Assembly (NCBI GenBank): GCA_965279705.1 | Contig: OZ257257.1 | Location: 744,001 to 808,000 of the forward strand | Direction: 5' to 3' | DNA from: Stagnimonas sp965279705 | Lineage (GTDB): Bacteria; Pseudomonadota; Gammaproteobacteria; Nevskiales; Nevskiaceae | Length of the DNA: 64,000 bases | Part shown: one piece after another, positions 1-8,199 of the stretch | Layout: each line of letters starts with the position of its first letter | Numbering within the stretch: the first letter of the stretch is position 1 | The notes under the pieces: generated by a model | The model's input: only the letters and a program-made list of their open reading frames with translations | Database searches by the model: none | Told to the model about the DNA's origin: nothing | Translations under genes and position numbers: made by a program

Positions 1-1
1 G

Positions 2-622
2 AGCGAAGGCCTGGACTTCGTCAAGCGCACGCCGATCATCCTGTACTCGATTTCGCTCGACCTGTTCTCGGTGCTGTTCGGCGGCGTGGTGGCGATCCTG
101 CCGGTGTTCGTCGAGGACGTGCTGAAGGTCGGGCCGGCCGAACTGGGAATACTGCGCGCCGCGCCCGCCATCGGCGCGATGCTCACGCTGTTCGCCTGCG
201 CCTACCTGCCGCCGACGCGCCAGCTCTGGCGCAACCTCTTGCTGGCCGTTGCCGGCTTCGGCGTCGCGACCCTGATCTTCGCGCTCTCGCCGTGGTTCTG
301 GCTGTCGGTGTTCGCGTTGTTTCTCACTGGAGCTTTCGACTCGGTGAGCGTAGTGATTCGTGGCACCATCCTGCAGGTGTTCACGCCCGATCATTTGCGC
401 GGTCGCGTGCAGTCGGTCAACAGCGTGTTCCTGTCGTGCTCAAACGAGATCGGTGCATTTGAAAGTGGCTTGGCGGCACGCCTCATGGGTGCGGTGCCGA
501 GCGTGGTCATGGGTGGTGCGATGACACTGGGGATCGTCGCTGCGGTCGCGGCAAAATCGAAACACCTGTTGCGCATCAAATTAGGGGAAAAGGATGATCC
601 TCACACCGCTGTCCCCGGATGA
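2..622 (+). CDS. MFS transporter, C-terminal part (5' end outside window)
   Basis: The reading frame is open from base 2, so the gene begins before the window; about 206 C-terminal residues are visible. They contain several hydrophobic helices and read like the second half of an EntS/MFS_3-type major facilitator exporter, including a conserved stretch with LDLFSVLFGG and a cytoplasmic loop GTILQVFTPDHLRGRV typical of the TM10-11 loop of that family. The product is an inner-membrane proton-driven transporter. The substrate cannot be told. It overlaps the downstream hydrolase gene by 29 bp, which implies translational coupling with the hydrolase and the acyltransferase that follow. A lysophospholipid or drug substrate is possible; this is inference. 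Confidence 0.8.
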   Translation, partial: SEGLDFVKRTPIILYSISLDLFSVLFGGVVAILPVFVEDVLKVGPAELGILRAAPAIGAMLTLFACAYLPPTRQLWRNLLLAVAGFGVATLIFALSPWFWLSVFALFLTGAFDSVSVVIRGTILQVFTPDHLRGRVQSVNSVFLSCSNEIGAFESGLAARLMGAVPSVVMGGAMTLGIVAAVAAKSKHLLRIKLGEKDDPHTAVPG

Positions 623-1484
623 GTGGCAGCAGAACGGCCGCACGTTTCCGCACCACGGCCACGAGATTTTTTACCGGGATAGCGGCGGCAGCAAACCAGC
701 GCTGCTGCTGATCCACGGCTTCCCGACCGCGTCCTGGGATTTCTACCGCGTCTGGGATGCGCTGGCCGAGCGCTATCGCGTGATTGCGCCGGATCTCATC
801 GGCTTCGGTTTTTCGGCGAAGCCCAAGGACCACGTCTACTCGTTGGTGGATCAGGCCGAGCTCTGCGGCAACCTCTGTGCGCGCCAGCAACTCAGAGAAG
901 TACATGTGCTCGCTCACGACTATGGCGTCAGCGTGGCGCAGGAGCTGCTCGCGTTGCACGAGCAGACGCGCGGCGCGATTCGGCTCAAGTCCATCACCTT
1001 CTTGAACGGCGGCCTGTTCCCGGAAACCCATCGGCCGCTGTTCGTGCAAAAGCTGCTGCGCTCACCGCTGGGCGGCCTGGTGGCCAGCCGGATGAGCGAA
1101 GCGCGCCTGGCCGAGAGTCTGCGCAAGGTCTTCGGCAGCCACACGCCGCCGAATGCCGAGGAGTGCCAGGCCTTCTGGCAGCTCATCAGCTACAACAAGG
1201 GCCAGCGGCTGATGCCCAAGCTGATCCACTACATCGACGAACGCATCGTGCAACGGCCGCGATGGATCCCTGCCATGCAGTTTACCCAGGTGCCGATGCG
1301 GCTCATCAATGGTGCGGCCGATCCGGTCTCCGGCGAGCACATGGCGCGGCGCTATGAGGAGCTGATCCCGAACCCCGACATCGTGATGCTGCCCGGCATT
1401 GGCCATTACCCGCAGGTGGAGGCACCCGATCTGGTGCTGCAGGCGCTCTACGATTTTCACGCCCGGCTCGAACGAAAACCATGA
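594..1484 (+). CDS. alpha/beta hydrolase, haloalkane dehalogenase/epoxide hydrolase-like
   Basis: This 296-residue protein has an alpha/beta hydrolase fold. The HGFP oxyanion-hole motif is at residues 41-44. The nucleophile elbow AHDYG has Asp109 as the likely nucleophile, which places it with haloalkane dehalogenases and epoxide hydrolases rather than Ser esterases. A candidate acid is Asp243 (GAADP), and the catalytic His is His271 (GIGHYPQVEAP). No signal peptide is seen, so it is probably cytoplasmic. It starts inside the end of the MFS gene and its stop overlaps the plsC start by 4 bp (ATGA), so the three are one operon. The substrate is unknown; the lipid-type neighbours suggest a role on a fatty or lipid-derived compound, which is inference. 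Confidence 0.85.
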   Translation: MILTPLSPDEWQQNGRTFPHHGHEIFYRDSGGSKPALLLIHGFPTASWDFYRVWDALAERYRVIAPDLIGFGFSAKPKDHVYSLVDQAELCGNLCARQQLREVHVLAHDYGVSVAQELLALHEQTRGAIRLKSITFLNGGLFPETHRPLFVQKLLRSPLGGLVASRMSEARLAESLRKVFGSHTPPNAEECQAFWQLISYNKGQRLMPKLIHYIDERIVQRPRWIPAMQFTQVPMRLINGAADPVSGEHMARRYEELIPNPDIVMLPGIGHYPQVEAPDLVLQALYDFHARLERKP

Positions 1485-2140
1485 AATCCCTGCGTGCAGT
1501 CTGGCTGCTGCTGACTCAGAAAATCCCAATCTGGCTGCTGCAACTGGTGGTGTGGGTGCTGGTGCATGTGTTCTATCGCATCCGCACCGAAGGCTTCGAG
1601 CACATTCCGCACGAAGGCGCGGTGATCGTCGTCTGCAACCACGTGAGCTTTGTCGATGCCCTGCTCATCGGCGGCTTGCTGCCAAGGGCTCCGCGCTTCG
1701 TCATGTACCACAAGATCTACAACCTGCCGGTGATGAACCTGCTGTTCCGCGCCGCGCGCGTCATCCCCATCGCACCTGCCAAGGAGAACGCTGCTCTGCT
1801 CGAAAAAGCCTATGCCGAGATTCGCGCCGCACTCGAAAACGGCGAGCTGGTGGGTATCTTCCCCGAAGGTGGCCTCACACCTGATGGCGAGATCCAGCCC
1901 TTCAAGCCGGGCATCGAAAAAATCCTCGCGACCAACCCCGTACCGGTGGTACCGATGGCGCTGCAGAACCTCTGGGGCAGCATGTGGAGCAAGCAGGACT
2001 CGCGTCTGCGTCGTGCCCGTCTGCCGCGCCGGTTTCGCGCCGCGATTGGTCTGGTCGCGGCCGATCCGATCCCGGCTGATCACGTCACTGCCGAGTTCCT
2101 CGAAGTACAGGTGCGCGTGCTGCGCGGCGACGCGGCCTAA
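1481..2140 (+). CDS. 1-acyl-sn-glycerol-3-phosphate acyltransferase family (PlsC-like)
   Basis: This 219-residue membrane-associated acyltransferase has an N-terminal hydrophobic segment (about residues 8-31). The catalytic motif NHVSFVD places His54 and Asp59 in the HX4D position, and the substrate-binding motif FPEG is at residues 127-130. PlsC enzymes transfer an acyl group to lysophosphatidic acid at the inner membrane to make phosphatidic acid. The start overlaps the hydrolase stop by 4 bp. Because it sits in an accessory operon with an exporter and a hydrolase rather than in a housekeeping setting, it may be a second acyltransferase for phospholipid repair or for a special lipid; that part is inference. 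Confidence 0.85.
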   Translation: MKSLRAVWLLLTQKIPIWLLQLVVWVLVHVFYRIRTEGFEHIPHEGAVIVVCNHVSFVDALLIGGLLPRAPRFVMYHKIYNLPVMNLLFRAARVIPIAPAKENAALLEKAYAEIRAALENGELVGIFPEGGLTPDGEIQPFKPGIEKILATNPVPVVPMALQNLWGSMWSKQDSRLRRARLPRRFRAAIGLVAADPIPADHVTAEFLEVQVRVLRGDAA

Positions 2141-2146
2141 AAAAGC

Positions 2147-2872
2147 TCAGAACTCCAGATCAATCGCGCCGCAGAGCCAGTCGAGCATCGGCGCCAGCGC
2201 CTTGTAGTGCGTGATCGCCAGCGGCAGCAGTTCGTCCGAACAGACTTGCGCCTGCGTGAGCGGGGCGCTGCCGATGAAGTCCTTGCGCTTCAGGTCTTCG
2301 ATCAGCTCGTGCGTGGGATCGAAGCCCTGCGGCGGCCGTTGCAGGCGGTCGCCTTCCAGCGTGAAGAGCTGGGTGAAGGCGGCACTGCGCGTGGCCTTTT
2401 TCCAGCTCGCCGGGTTGCTGAGCAGGTAGGCCCGCACGCGCTTCAGGGTGTCGGACTGCGGATGCCACAAGCCGCCGCCGATGAAGCATGCGCCCGGTTC
2501 GATGTGCAGGTAGCAGCCGGGGGCATCGAGCCGGCCCATCATCGCGTTCTGGCCTTCGGCTCTTGCCACTGCCTTGGTAGCGGCGTGATAGAAACTCATG
2601 CCCGCATGGGTTTTGTAAGGCGATTTGTCGGCGGAGAACCGCGCGTCGCGATAGATGCGGAACAGCGAGCCGCCCACGGGCTTGGGGTTGGCAACCAGCT
2701 GCGGGCTGATCTTCTGCAGCGGGGCGGCCAGATCGGCAATGAAGGCTAGGCACGGTGCCTTCACTGACACCTCGTATTCGGCCTTGTTCGCGGCGAACCA
2801 GTCCTTGTTGTTGTTGGCTTTCAACGCCTTGAGAAACTTGAAGGTGGCCGGTGTGAAATAGGGTTCGGACAT
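2147..2872 (-). CDS. DUF2461 (TIGR02453) family protein
   Basis: This 241-residue soluble protein matches the DUF2461/TIGR02453 family. The N-terminus has TFKFLKALKANNNKDWF with the family NNxxWF signature at residues 20-26, followed by RIYRDARFSADKSPYKTH, the usual second conserved block. No enzymatic activity is established for the family that I know of. It is convergent with the plsC operon (6 bp between stops) and divergent from the aldolase gene. Length is normal for the family. Confidence 0.85.
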   Translation of the reverse strand: MSEPYFTPATFKFLKALKANNNKDWFAANKAEYEVSVKAPCLAFIADLAAPLQKISPQLVANPKPVGGSLFRIYRDARFSADKSPYKTHAGMSFYHAATKAVARAEGQNAMMGRLDAPGCYLHIEPGACFIGGGLWHPQSDTLKRVRAYLLSNPASWKKATRSAAFTQLFTLEGDRLQRPPQGFDPTHELIEDLKRKDFIGSAPLTQAQVCSDELLPLAITHYKALAPMLDWLCGAIDLEF

Positions 2873-2979
2873 GAGTGCGCTCGCCGCCAGAGGGATACGA
2901 CAAATCTAGCCCAAAGCCGTCACGACCGCGCCCGTGCTCTGGCATGGTACGGCCCACAACAAGTCCGAGGAGACGACCC

Positions 2980-3768
2980 ATGAAACTGCCCATCAATGTC
3001 CCCGGCCATGCCGCGCTGGCCACCGTGCGCGAGCGCGTATCGCCCGCCGAGTGGCAGCTGCGCTGCGACCTTGCCGCTGCTTACCGGCTGGTCAAGCTAT
3101 TCGGCTGGGACGATCTGGTGTTCACCCACATCTCGGCACGCATCCCCGGCCCCGAACACCACTTTCTCATCAACCCGTACGGCTTCATGTTCGAGGAGAT
3201 CACCGCCAGCTCGCTGGTGAAGATCGACCTCGACGGCCGTGCGGTCGGCGAGACGCCGTACTACATCAACCCGGCAGGCTTCACCATCCACAGCGCCATC
3301 CACGCCGCGCGGGAGGATGCCGCCTGCGTGCTGCATGTGCATTGCCTCAATGGTCTCGCCGTATCGGCGCAGGCGGGCGGTGTGCTGCCCATCTCGCAGC
3401 AGTCGCTGTTCGTGTTGTCGAGCCTGGGCTACCACGACTACGAAGGCGTCGCGCTCAACGCCGACGAGAAGCCGCGGCTGGTGAATGACCTCGGCAACAA
3501 GAACTTCCTGATGCTGCGCAACCACGGCCTACTGACGGTAGGCAGCACGATCGCCGATGCCTTCCTCTTCATGTATCTGTTCGAGACCACCTGCATGATT
3601 CAGGTGCGCGCACAGTCCGGCGGCGGCGCATTGACGATGATCCCGCAGCCCATCCTCGACAACATCGAGGCACAGTCGGCGGCGGTGACCAAGGGACTGG
3701 GCGGCCAGCTGACATGGCCGGGACTGCTGCGGCGCCTGTCGCGGGTGAATCCAGGCTGGGATGTCTAG
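2980..3768 (+). CDS. class II aldolase/adducin family protein
   Basis: The 262-residue product has the class II aldolase/adducin fold (fuculose-1-phosphate aldolase type). The zinc site is visible as HVH at residues 119-121 and the NHG motif with His182. Such enzymes cleave or epimerise phosphorylated sugars, but proteins of this subfamily often have no assigned substrate. I chose the ATG at 2980 because a GAGGAGA ribosome-binding site lies just upstream; a longer frame reaching 2875 adds a basic, Pro-rich stretch unlike the family. It is monocistronic, with DUF2461 divergent. Confidence 0.85.
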   Translation: MKLPINVPGHAALATVRERVSPAEWQLRCDLAAAYRLVKLFGWDDLVFTHISARIPGPEHHFLINPYGFMFEEITASSLVKIDLDGRAVGETPYYINPAGFTIHSAIHAAREDAACVLHVHCLNGLAVSAQAGGVLPISQQSLFVLSSLGYHDYEGVALNADEKPRLVNDLGNKNFLMLRNHGLLTVGSTIADAFLFMYLFETTCMIQVRAQSGGGALTMIPQPILDNIEAQSAAVTKGLGGQLTWPGLLRRLSRVNPGWDV

Positions 3769-3777
3769 CGCTCAGCG

Positions 3778-4944
3778 CTAGGCGCGACGCAGCAAGCCGT
3801 AGGCCAGCCCGGCATGAATGGGTACCCAGAGCAGCACCCAGGGTGCGTTCTGCTGCCCGCCCAGCAGGCTCAGGCCAGCCGCCAGCGGTAGCAGGCAGAT
3901 CAGCAGCACTCGCCATTGGCGGCGCGGCATCGAGCCGGGCCGACGCCAGGCGGTGGGCAGCAGCAGGAACGCCAGCGGCGAACACAGCAGCAGATTCCAG
4001 TTGGCCGCCATCACCCAGTGGTCGGTGAGTATCCAGGCGGCCAGCATGAACACGCCAGCCAGGCCGGCAGACAGCAGCACCGGCGTGGCGACGAGCCCGA
4101 AGCCGAGCCGATGTCTGCGGTGCCCCAGTCCCGCCAGCAGCAGGCCGAGCAGCAGGCCGGTCGTAACAGCAGTGCTGCTCCAGCGCAGCGGTGCGTCCGG
4201 GGCCACGGGGCTGTTCTGGTTGGGCAGTAGCTCGCGCGATTGCAGCACCAGCGGCCGACCATCGATTTGTTGTGTGCCCACCGCCTGCATCAGCACGCCG
4301 GGCACGAAACTCTGCTCCCAGAGACTCATCGGCTGGTCGCCGGCAGGGCCCATGATGAAATCCATGCCCAGCGCCAGCGGCACGATGGGCCGCATGAGGC
4401 GAGTGCCCTCGAAGCGATAGCTGAAGGGCACCGACTCGGCTTTGAGTGTGGTGGCCAACCGGCCGCCCAGCACGCGGTCGAGTGCATCGCGGACGCGGGT
4501 GGAGCAGTTGTCGCGGAAGTAGTCGTAGCGGTATTCGCGCTGGTCTGGCTGGGCGTTGCGGTTGAGAAACGTGGCCAGCTGAAGACGCTGCGCCGCGTCG
4601 AGGTCGAGCACCTGCTGATGCACCCAGCGGCCTTCATCGGCATAGATCTGCAACGTGCGTTCGAGACTGTCGACGGCGAGCCAGTACTGCATGTGGCCGC
4701 GTGCGAAGTTGAGAAAGAAGTTCTTCTGGAAGAAATCGAACATGCCGTAGTTGTAGACGGCATTGGCCCCTGTCACGGTGTTCTCGATCAGGATGGCGTT
4801 GTGGCCGAAGCGCTGCCAGTAGACCTCGCCGGGTGCGAAGGTGAGCAGGCTGACGCGCAGGCTGTCGCCGGCGTTGTCCTGCGCCTGTGCCGGGACGATG
4901 AGCCCGAACAGCAGCGCGGTCAGCAACAGCCAGCAGCGCATCAA
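3778..4944 (-). CDS. DUF4105/Lnb-like lipoprotein N-acyltransferase candidate
   Basis: This 388-residue protein has a signal peptide (residues 1-21), a periplasmic DUF4105 domain with the conserved GHN (His48) and NCST (Cys147) motifs, and about five C-terminal membrane helices from residue 257 on. Between the helices is TDHWVMAANWNLLL (307-320), the His/Asn signature seen in Bacteroides Lnb-type proteins. Lnb of Bacteroides is a lipoprotein N-acyltransferase unrelated to Lnt. The stop-to-start junction with corC overlaps by 4 bp, and in gammaproteobacteria the gene after corC is normally lnt. Position and domain architecture together suggest that it performs or assists lipoprotein N-acylation. 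The family assignment is strong; the function in this organism is inferred. Confidence 0.8.
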   Translation of the reverse strand: MMRCWLLLTALLFGLIVPAQAQDNAGDSLRVSLLTFAPGEVYWQRFGHNAILIENTVTGANAVYNYGMFDFFQKNFFLNFARGHMQYWLAVDSLERTLQIYADEGRWVHQQVLDLDAAQRLQLATFLNRNAQPDQREYRYDYFRDNCSTRVRDALDRVLGGRLATTLKAESVPFSYRFEGTRLMRPIVPLALGMDFIMGPAGDQPMSLWEQSFVPGVLMQAVGTQQIDGRPLVLQSRELLPNQNSPVAPDAPLRWSSTAVTTGLLLGLLLAGLGHRRHRLGFGLVATPVLLSAGLAGVFMLAAWILTDHWVMAANWNLLLCSPLAFLLLPTAWRRPGSMPRRQWRVLLICLLPLAAGLSLLGGQQNAPWVLLWVPIHAGLAYGLLRRA

Positions 4945-5792
4945 TCCTGCGACAACAGCACTTGCAACTGCTGCACGCGGCGCGAATCGGCGCGCTGCAC
5001 GCTGAACTGGAAACGCCCGAGCTTGATGCTCTCGCCGCGACGCGGCAGGTGCCCGAACTCCTGCACCACCAGCCCGCCGATGGTGTCGAACTCCTCGTCG
5101 CTGAATTCGCTCTCGAACTGGTCGTTGAACTCGGCGATGGGCGTCAGTGCATTGACGAGATAACGCCGCTCGTCCTGCTTGATGATGTGTGCGCCCTCGG
5201 CCTCATCGTGCTCATCGTCGATCTCGCCGACGATGGTTTCCAGAATGTCCTCGATGGTCACCAGCCCGCTGACGCCACCGTATTCATCGGCGACGATGGC
5301 CATGTGCTGGTGGTTGCGCTTGAAGTCTTTCAGCAGCACGTTGACGCGCTTCGAGTCCGGCACGAACTGCGTCGGCCGCATGACGCGATCAAGGTCGAAA
5401 GTGGCCGCCGCGGTGGTGAACTTGAGCAGATCCTTGGCGAGCAGGATACCGACGATCTCGTCCTTGGTGTCGCCGATCACCGGGTAGCGGGAGTGACCGG
5501 ATTCGATCACCGTCGCCAGGATTTTCTCCAGCGACCATTCGCGCTCGATGCAGGTGAGCTGCGCACGCGGCACCATGATGTCGCGGGCCTGCAACTCGCT
5601 GGTTTCGAACACGCCCTCGATCATGCGCGCCGAGTCGGCATCCACCAGGCCATCCTCCTGCGCGCCGTCGAGCAGCTCTTGCAGGTCTTCGCGGGTACGG
5701 GGGCCACCAATCAGGCGATTGGTGAAGCGTTTCCACCAGGGCAGGTGGGCTTCGTTGGATTCGGTTTCGGTACTACTAGGGCCGTCGTTCAT
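4941..5792 (-). CDS. corC: CorC/HlyC-family protein with CBS domains
   Basis: This 283-residue cytoplasmic protein has a short N-terminal tail, a tandem CBS-domain pair (about residues 70-190, with VPRAQLTCIE and VADEYGGVSGLVTIEDILE) and a C-terminal CorC_HlyC domain ending in the usual RVQQL strand. CorC proteins are linked to magnesium and cobalt efflux and to envelope resistance. It lies in the miaB-ybeY-corC order typical of gammaproteobacteria, 90 bp after ybeY. Its 3' end overlaps the DUF4105 gene, indicating coupled expression. Confidence 0.92.
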   Translation of the reverse strand: MNDGPSSTETESNEAHLPWWKRFTNRLIGGPRTREDLQELLDGAQEDGLVDADSARMIEGVFETSELQARDIMVPRAQLTCIEREWSLEKILATVIESGHSRYPVIGDTKDEIVGILLAKDLLKFTTAAATFDLDRVMRPTQFVPDSKRVNVLLKDFKRNHQHMAIVADEYGGVSGLVTIEDILETIVGEIDDEHDEAEGAHIIKQDERRYLVNALTPIAEFNDQFESEFSDEEFDTIGGLVVQEFGHLPRRGESIKLGRFQFSVQRADSRRVQQLQVLLSQD

Positions 5793-5882
5793 GGCGTGCG
5801 CACGTTCTGCAAGCAGCTTGCGGGCGTGTGGGCGTCGTGGTTGGACTCGTAGTGTAGCCGCAACTGCCGAAAGCGCCGACGA

Positions 5883-6323
5883 CTATTCGTCGGCCAGCGG
5901 TGCGTAGGGGTCGCTGAAGCCCAGCCTGGCGAGCAGGCGACGCTCCAGCGCCTCCATTTTTTCTGCCTCGTCGTCCACGATATGGTCGTGGCCCATCAGG
6001 TGCAGCACGCCATGCACAACCATGTGCGCCCAGTGCGCACGCGGCGTTTTGTGCTGCTCGGCCGCTTCGCGCGCCACCACCTCGGCGCAGATGACGATGT
6101 CGCCGAGATAGTCCTTCTCGCCCATCGGGAACGACAGCACATTGGTCGCGTAATCCTTACCGCGCCAGCTTTGATTGAGCGCGCGGCCTTCATCGGCAGA
6201 GACGATACGCAGCGTGATCTCGCCCTTGCGTCGGCCCCGGGCCGCATCGGCCCAGCTGCGAAAGCTGACGGCGCTGGGGATGCCGTTGGCGGCTACCGCG
6301 CGCTGAAAATGGATGTCGTTCAC
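5883..6323 (-). CDS. ybeY: endoribonuclease YbeY (rRNA maturation)
   Basis: This 146-residue protein carries the zinc motif HGVLHLMGHDH with His104, His108 and His114, diagnostic of the YbeY metal-dependent RNase needed for 16S rRNA 3' maturation and 70S quality control. The length is normal. It starts 11 bp after miaB ends. The phoH/ybeZ gene usually found between miaB and ybeY is absent. Confidence 0.95.
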   Translation of the reverse strand: MNDIHFQRAVAANGIPSAVSFRSWADAARGRRKGEITLRIVSADEGRALNQSWRGKDYATNVLSFPMGEKDYLGDIVICAEVVAREAAEQHKTPRAHWAHMVVHGVLHLMGHDHIVDDEAEKMEALERRLLARLGFSDPYAPLADE

Positions 6324-6334
6324 GAACCGCTGGC

Positions 6335-7714
6335 TTAGCGCAGTACGCCCTGCAGCGAGTTGTTCATCGCCTCGGTGATGTGCACTTCCACGAACTGGCC
6401 GATCAAGGCCACATCGCCATCGAAGTTCACCGTGCGGTTGTTGGCGGCGCGCCCTGCTACCTGGCCACCGCCGCGCTTGGAGGCGCGCTCCACCAGCACC
6501 CGCTGCGTGCTGCCGACCATGCTGCGCTTGTAGGCGTCGTCCTGCTGCTTGATGCGTGCCTGCAACAGGGCGAGGCGGCGATCTTTCACGTCCTGCGGCA
6601 CGTTGTCTTTCAGGTTGGCTGCCGGCGTGCCGGGGCGCGGCGAGTAGTTGAAGGAGTAGGCAAAGTCGAAACCGGCCAGCTCGCAGGCTTCGAGCGTGGC
6701 GGCAAAGTCGTCTTCGCTCTCGCCGGGGAAGCCGATGATGATGTCGGTGGAGAGCGACAGACCCGGCCGCGCCGCACGCACGCGGCGGATTTTCTCCAGG
6801 TATTGCGCGCGGGTGTAGCCGCGCTTCATCGCACCCAAGATCCGGTCAGCGCCAGACTGCACCGGCAGATGCAGATAGCTGGCGAGCTTGGGCTCTTCGG
6901 CAAAGGCATCGGCCAGGGCGTCGGTGAACTCGGCCGGGTGGCTGGTGGTGTAGTGGATGCGCTCGATGCCGTCGATCTGGGCCACGTAGTGGATCAGCAG
7001 TGCCAGGTCGCAGAACTCGCCGCTCTCGGTCATGCGGCCGCGATAGGCGTTGACGTTCTGGCCCAGCAGGTTGAGTTCTTTCACGCCCTGCTCGGCCAGG
7101 CGCACACACTCCACCAGCACGTCGTCGAGCGGGCGGCTCACTTCCGGCCCGCGGGTGTAGGGCACGATGCAGAAGGTGCAGTACTTCGAGCAGCCTTCCA
7201 TGATGCTGACGAATGCCGTCGCTCCTTCGGCGCGCGGGGCCGGCAGGTGGTCGAACTTCTCGATGGCGGGGAAGCTCACGTCCACCGCTGTGCGGTGAGT
7301 GCTGCGGGTCTGGTCGAGCAGCTTCGGCAGGCGGTGCAGGGTCTGCGGACCAAACACCATGTCGATGATCGGCGCGCGCTTGGTCAGTGCCTCGCCTTCC
7401 TGCGAGGCCACACAGCCGCCGACGCCGATGACGCGACGTGGATCGGCCGCCTTCCACTCGCGCCAGCGGCCCAGTTCGCTAAAGACTTTCTCCTGCGCTT
7501 TTTCGCGCACGGAACAGGTGTTGAGCAGCAGCACATCGGCTTCGTCGGCGTTCTGCGTGCGGGTGTAGCCGTGCGAAGCGCCGAGCACATCGACCATCTT
7601 GTCGGCGTCGTAGGCATTCATCTGGCAACCCCAGCTGATGACGAACACCTTCTTGTCGCTGATGGCTGCGGGTGTGGCGGACGCGAGCGCGTCCAGTTTG
7701 ATGGGCAATGTCAT
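6335..7714 (-). CDS. miaB: tRNA-2-methylthio-N6-dimethylallyladenosine synthase MiaB
   Basis: This 459-residue radical-SAM methylthiotransferase has an N-terminal UPF0004 domain holding the auxiliary 4Fe-4S cysteines (Cys30, Cys67, Cys101). The radical-SAM CxxxCxxC is in CSKYCTFC (Cys175, Cys179, Cys182), and a C-terminal TRAM domain (RVLVERAS... to EVHITEAMNNSLQGVL) is present. It adds the methylthio group to i6A37 of tRNAs that read UNN codons. It leads the miaB-ybeY-corC-Lnb cluster. Confidence 0.96.
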   Translation of the reverse strand: MTLPIKLDALASATPAAISDKKVFVISWGCQMNAYDADKMVDVLGASHGYTRTQNADEADVLLLNTCSVREKAQEKVFSELGRWREWKAADPRRVIGVGGCVASQEGEALTKRAPIIDMVFGPQTLHRLPKLLDQTRSTHRTAVDVSFPAIEKFDHLPAPRAEGATAFVSIMEGCSKYCTFCIVPYTRGPEVSRPLDDVLVECVRLAEQGVKELNLLGQNVNAYRGRMTESGEFCDLALLIHYVAQIDGIERIHYTTSHPAEFTDALADAFAEEPKLASYLHLPVQSGADRILGAMKRGYTRAQYLEKIRRVRAARPGLSLSTDIIIGFPGESEDDFAATLEACELAGFDFAYSFNYSPRPGTPAANLKDNVPQDVKDRRLALLQARIKQQDDAYKRSMVGSTQRVLVERASKRGGGQVAGRAANNRTVNFDGDVALIGQFVEVHITEAMNNSLQGVLR

Positions 7715-7764
7715 GGCAGCGGGACGGCGCTTAAGCCGGGGCTGTGGCGGAAAGGAAGCGGAGT

Positions 7765-8196
7765 TTACTTGACGCGCTTCAGCCAGTCCTCAACCTGCGA
7801 GGCCATCTGCTCATAAGCCGACTCGAACACCGCCTTGGGGCGACGGTAGGGATCGGGCACGTCGGCATCCTGCTGCCATTTGCCGAGCTTGTGCACCTTG
7901 CCGCGGTATTGCGGGTAGCGACGGTGAATCCAGTCGTTGTGACTGCCATCGAGCGTCAGCACCAGGTCGGCGGCTTGCAGCAGGGGCAGGGTGAGCTGCT
8001 GGGCGCGGTGTGCGGAAATATCCAGACCGTTGGCGGTACTCACCTCGATCGACATCGGGTCAGCGCCATCGCCGACCATCGCCATCGTGCCTGCCGACAA
8101 CACCGTCTTGCCGGGCAGGGCGACCTTCAGCAGTCCTTCGGCGATGGGGCTGCGGCAGATGTTGCCGGTGCAGATGACCAGAATCGTATCGAACAC
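7765..8196 (-). CDS. low-molecular-weight protein-tyrosine-phosphatase
   Basis: This 143-residue cytoplasmic phosphatase has the N-terminal P-loop CTGNICRS with Cys9 as nucleophile and Arg15, and the general-acid loop DPYRR in the second half. LMW-PTPs remove phosphate from protein tyrosines, often on exopolysaccharide tyrosine kinases; no such kinase is nearby. It starts 3 bp after the quinone oxidoreductase gene ends, so the two are probably cotranscribed. Confidence 0.92.
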   Translation of the reverse strand: MFDTILVICTGNICRSPIAEGLLKVALPGKTVLSAGTMAMVGDGADPMSIEVSTANGLDISAHRAQQLTLPLLQAADLVLTLDGSHNDWIHRRYPQYRGKVHKLGKWQQDADVPDPYRRPKAVFESAYEQMASQVEDWLKRVK

Positions 8197-8199
8197 GTC

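Noticed and set aside
6380..7816. 478-codon plus-strand ORF opposite miaB
   Set aside because: Antisense shadow; composition is His/Gly/Ala-rich without domain features, and miaB is complete on the other strand.
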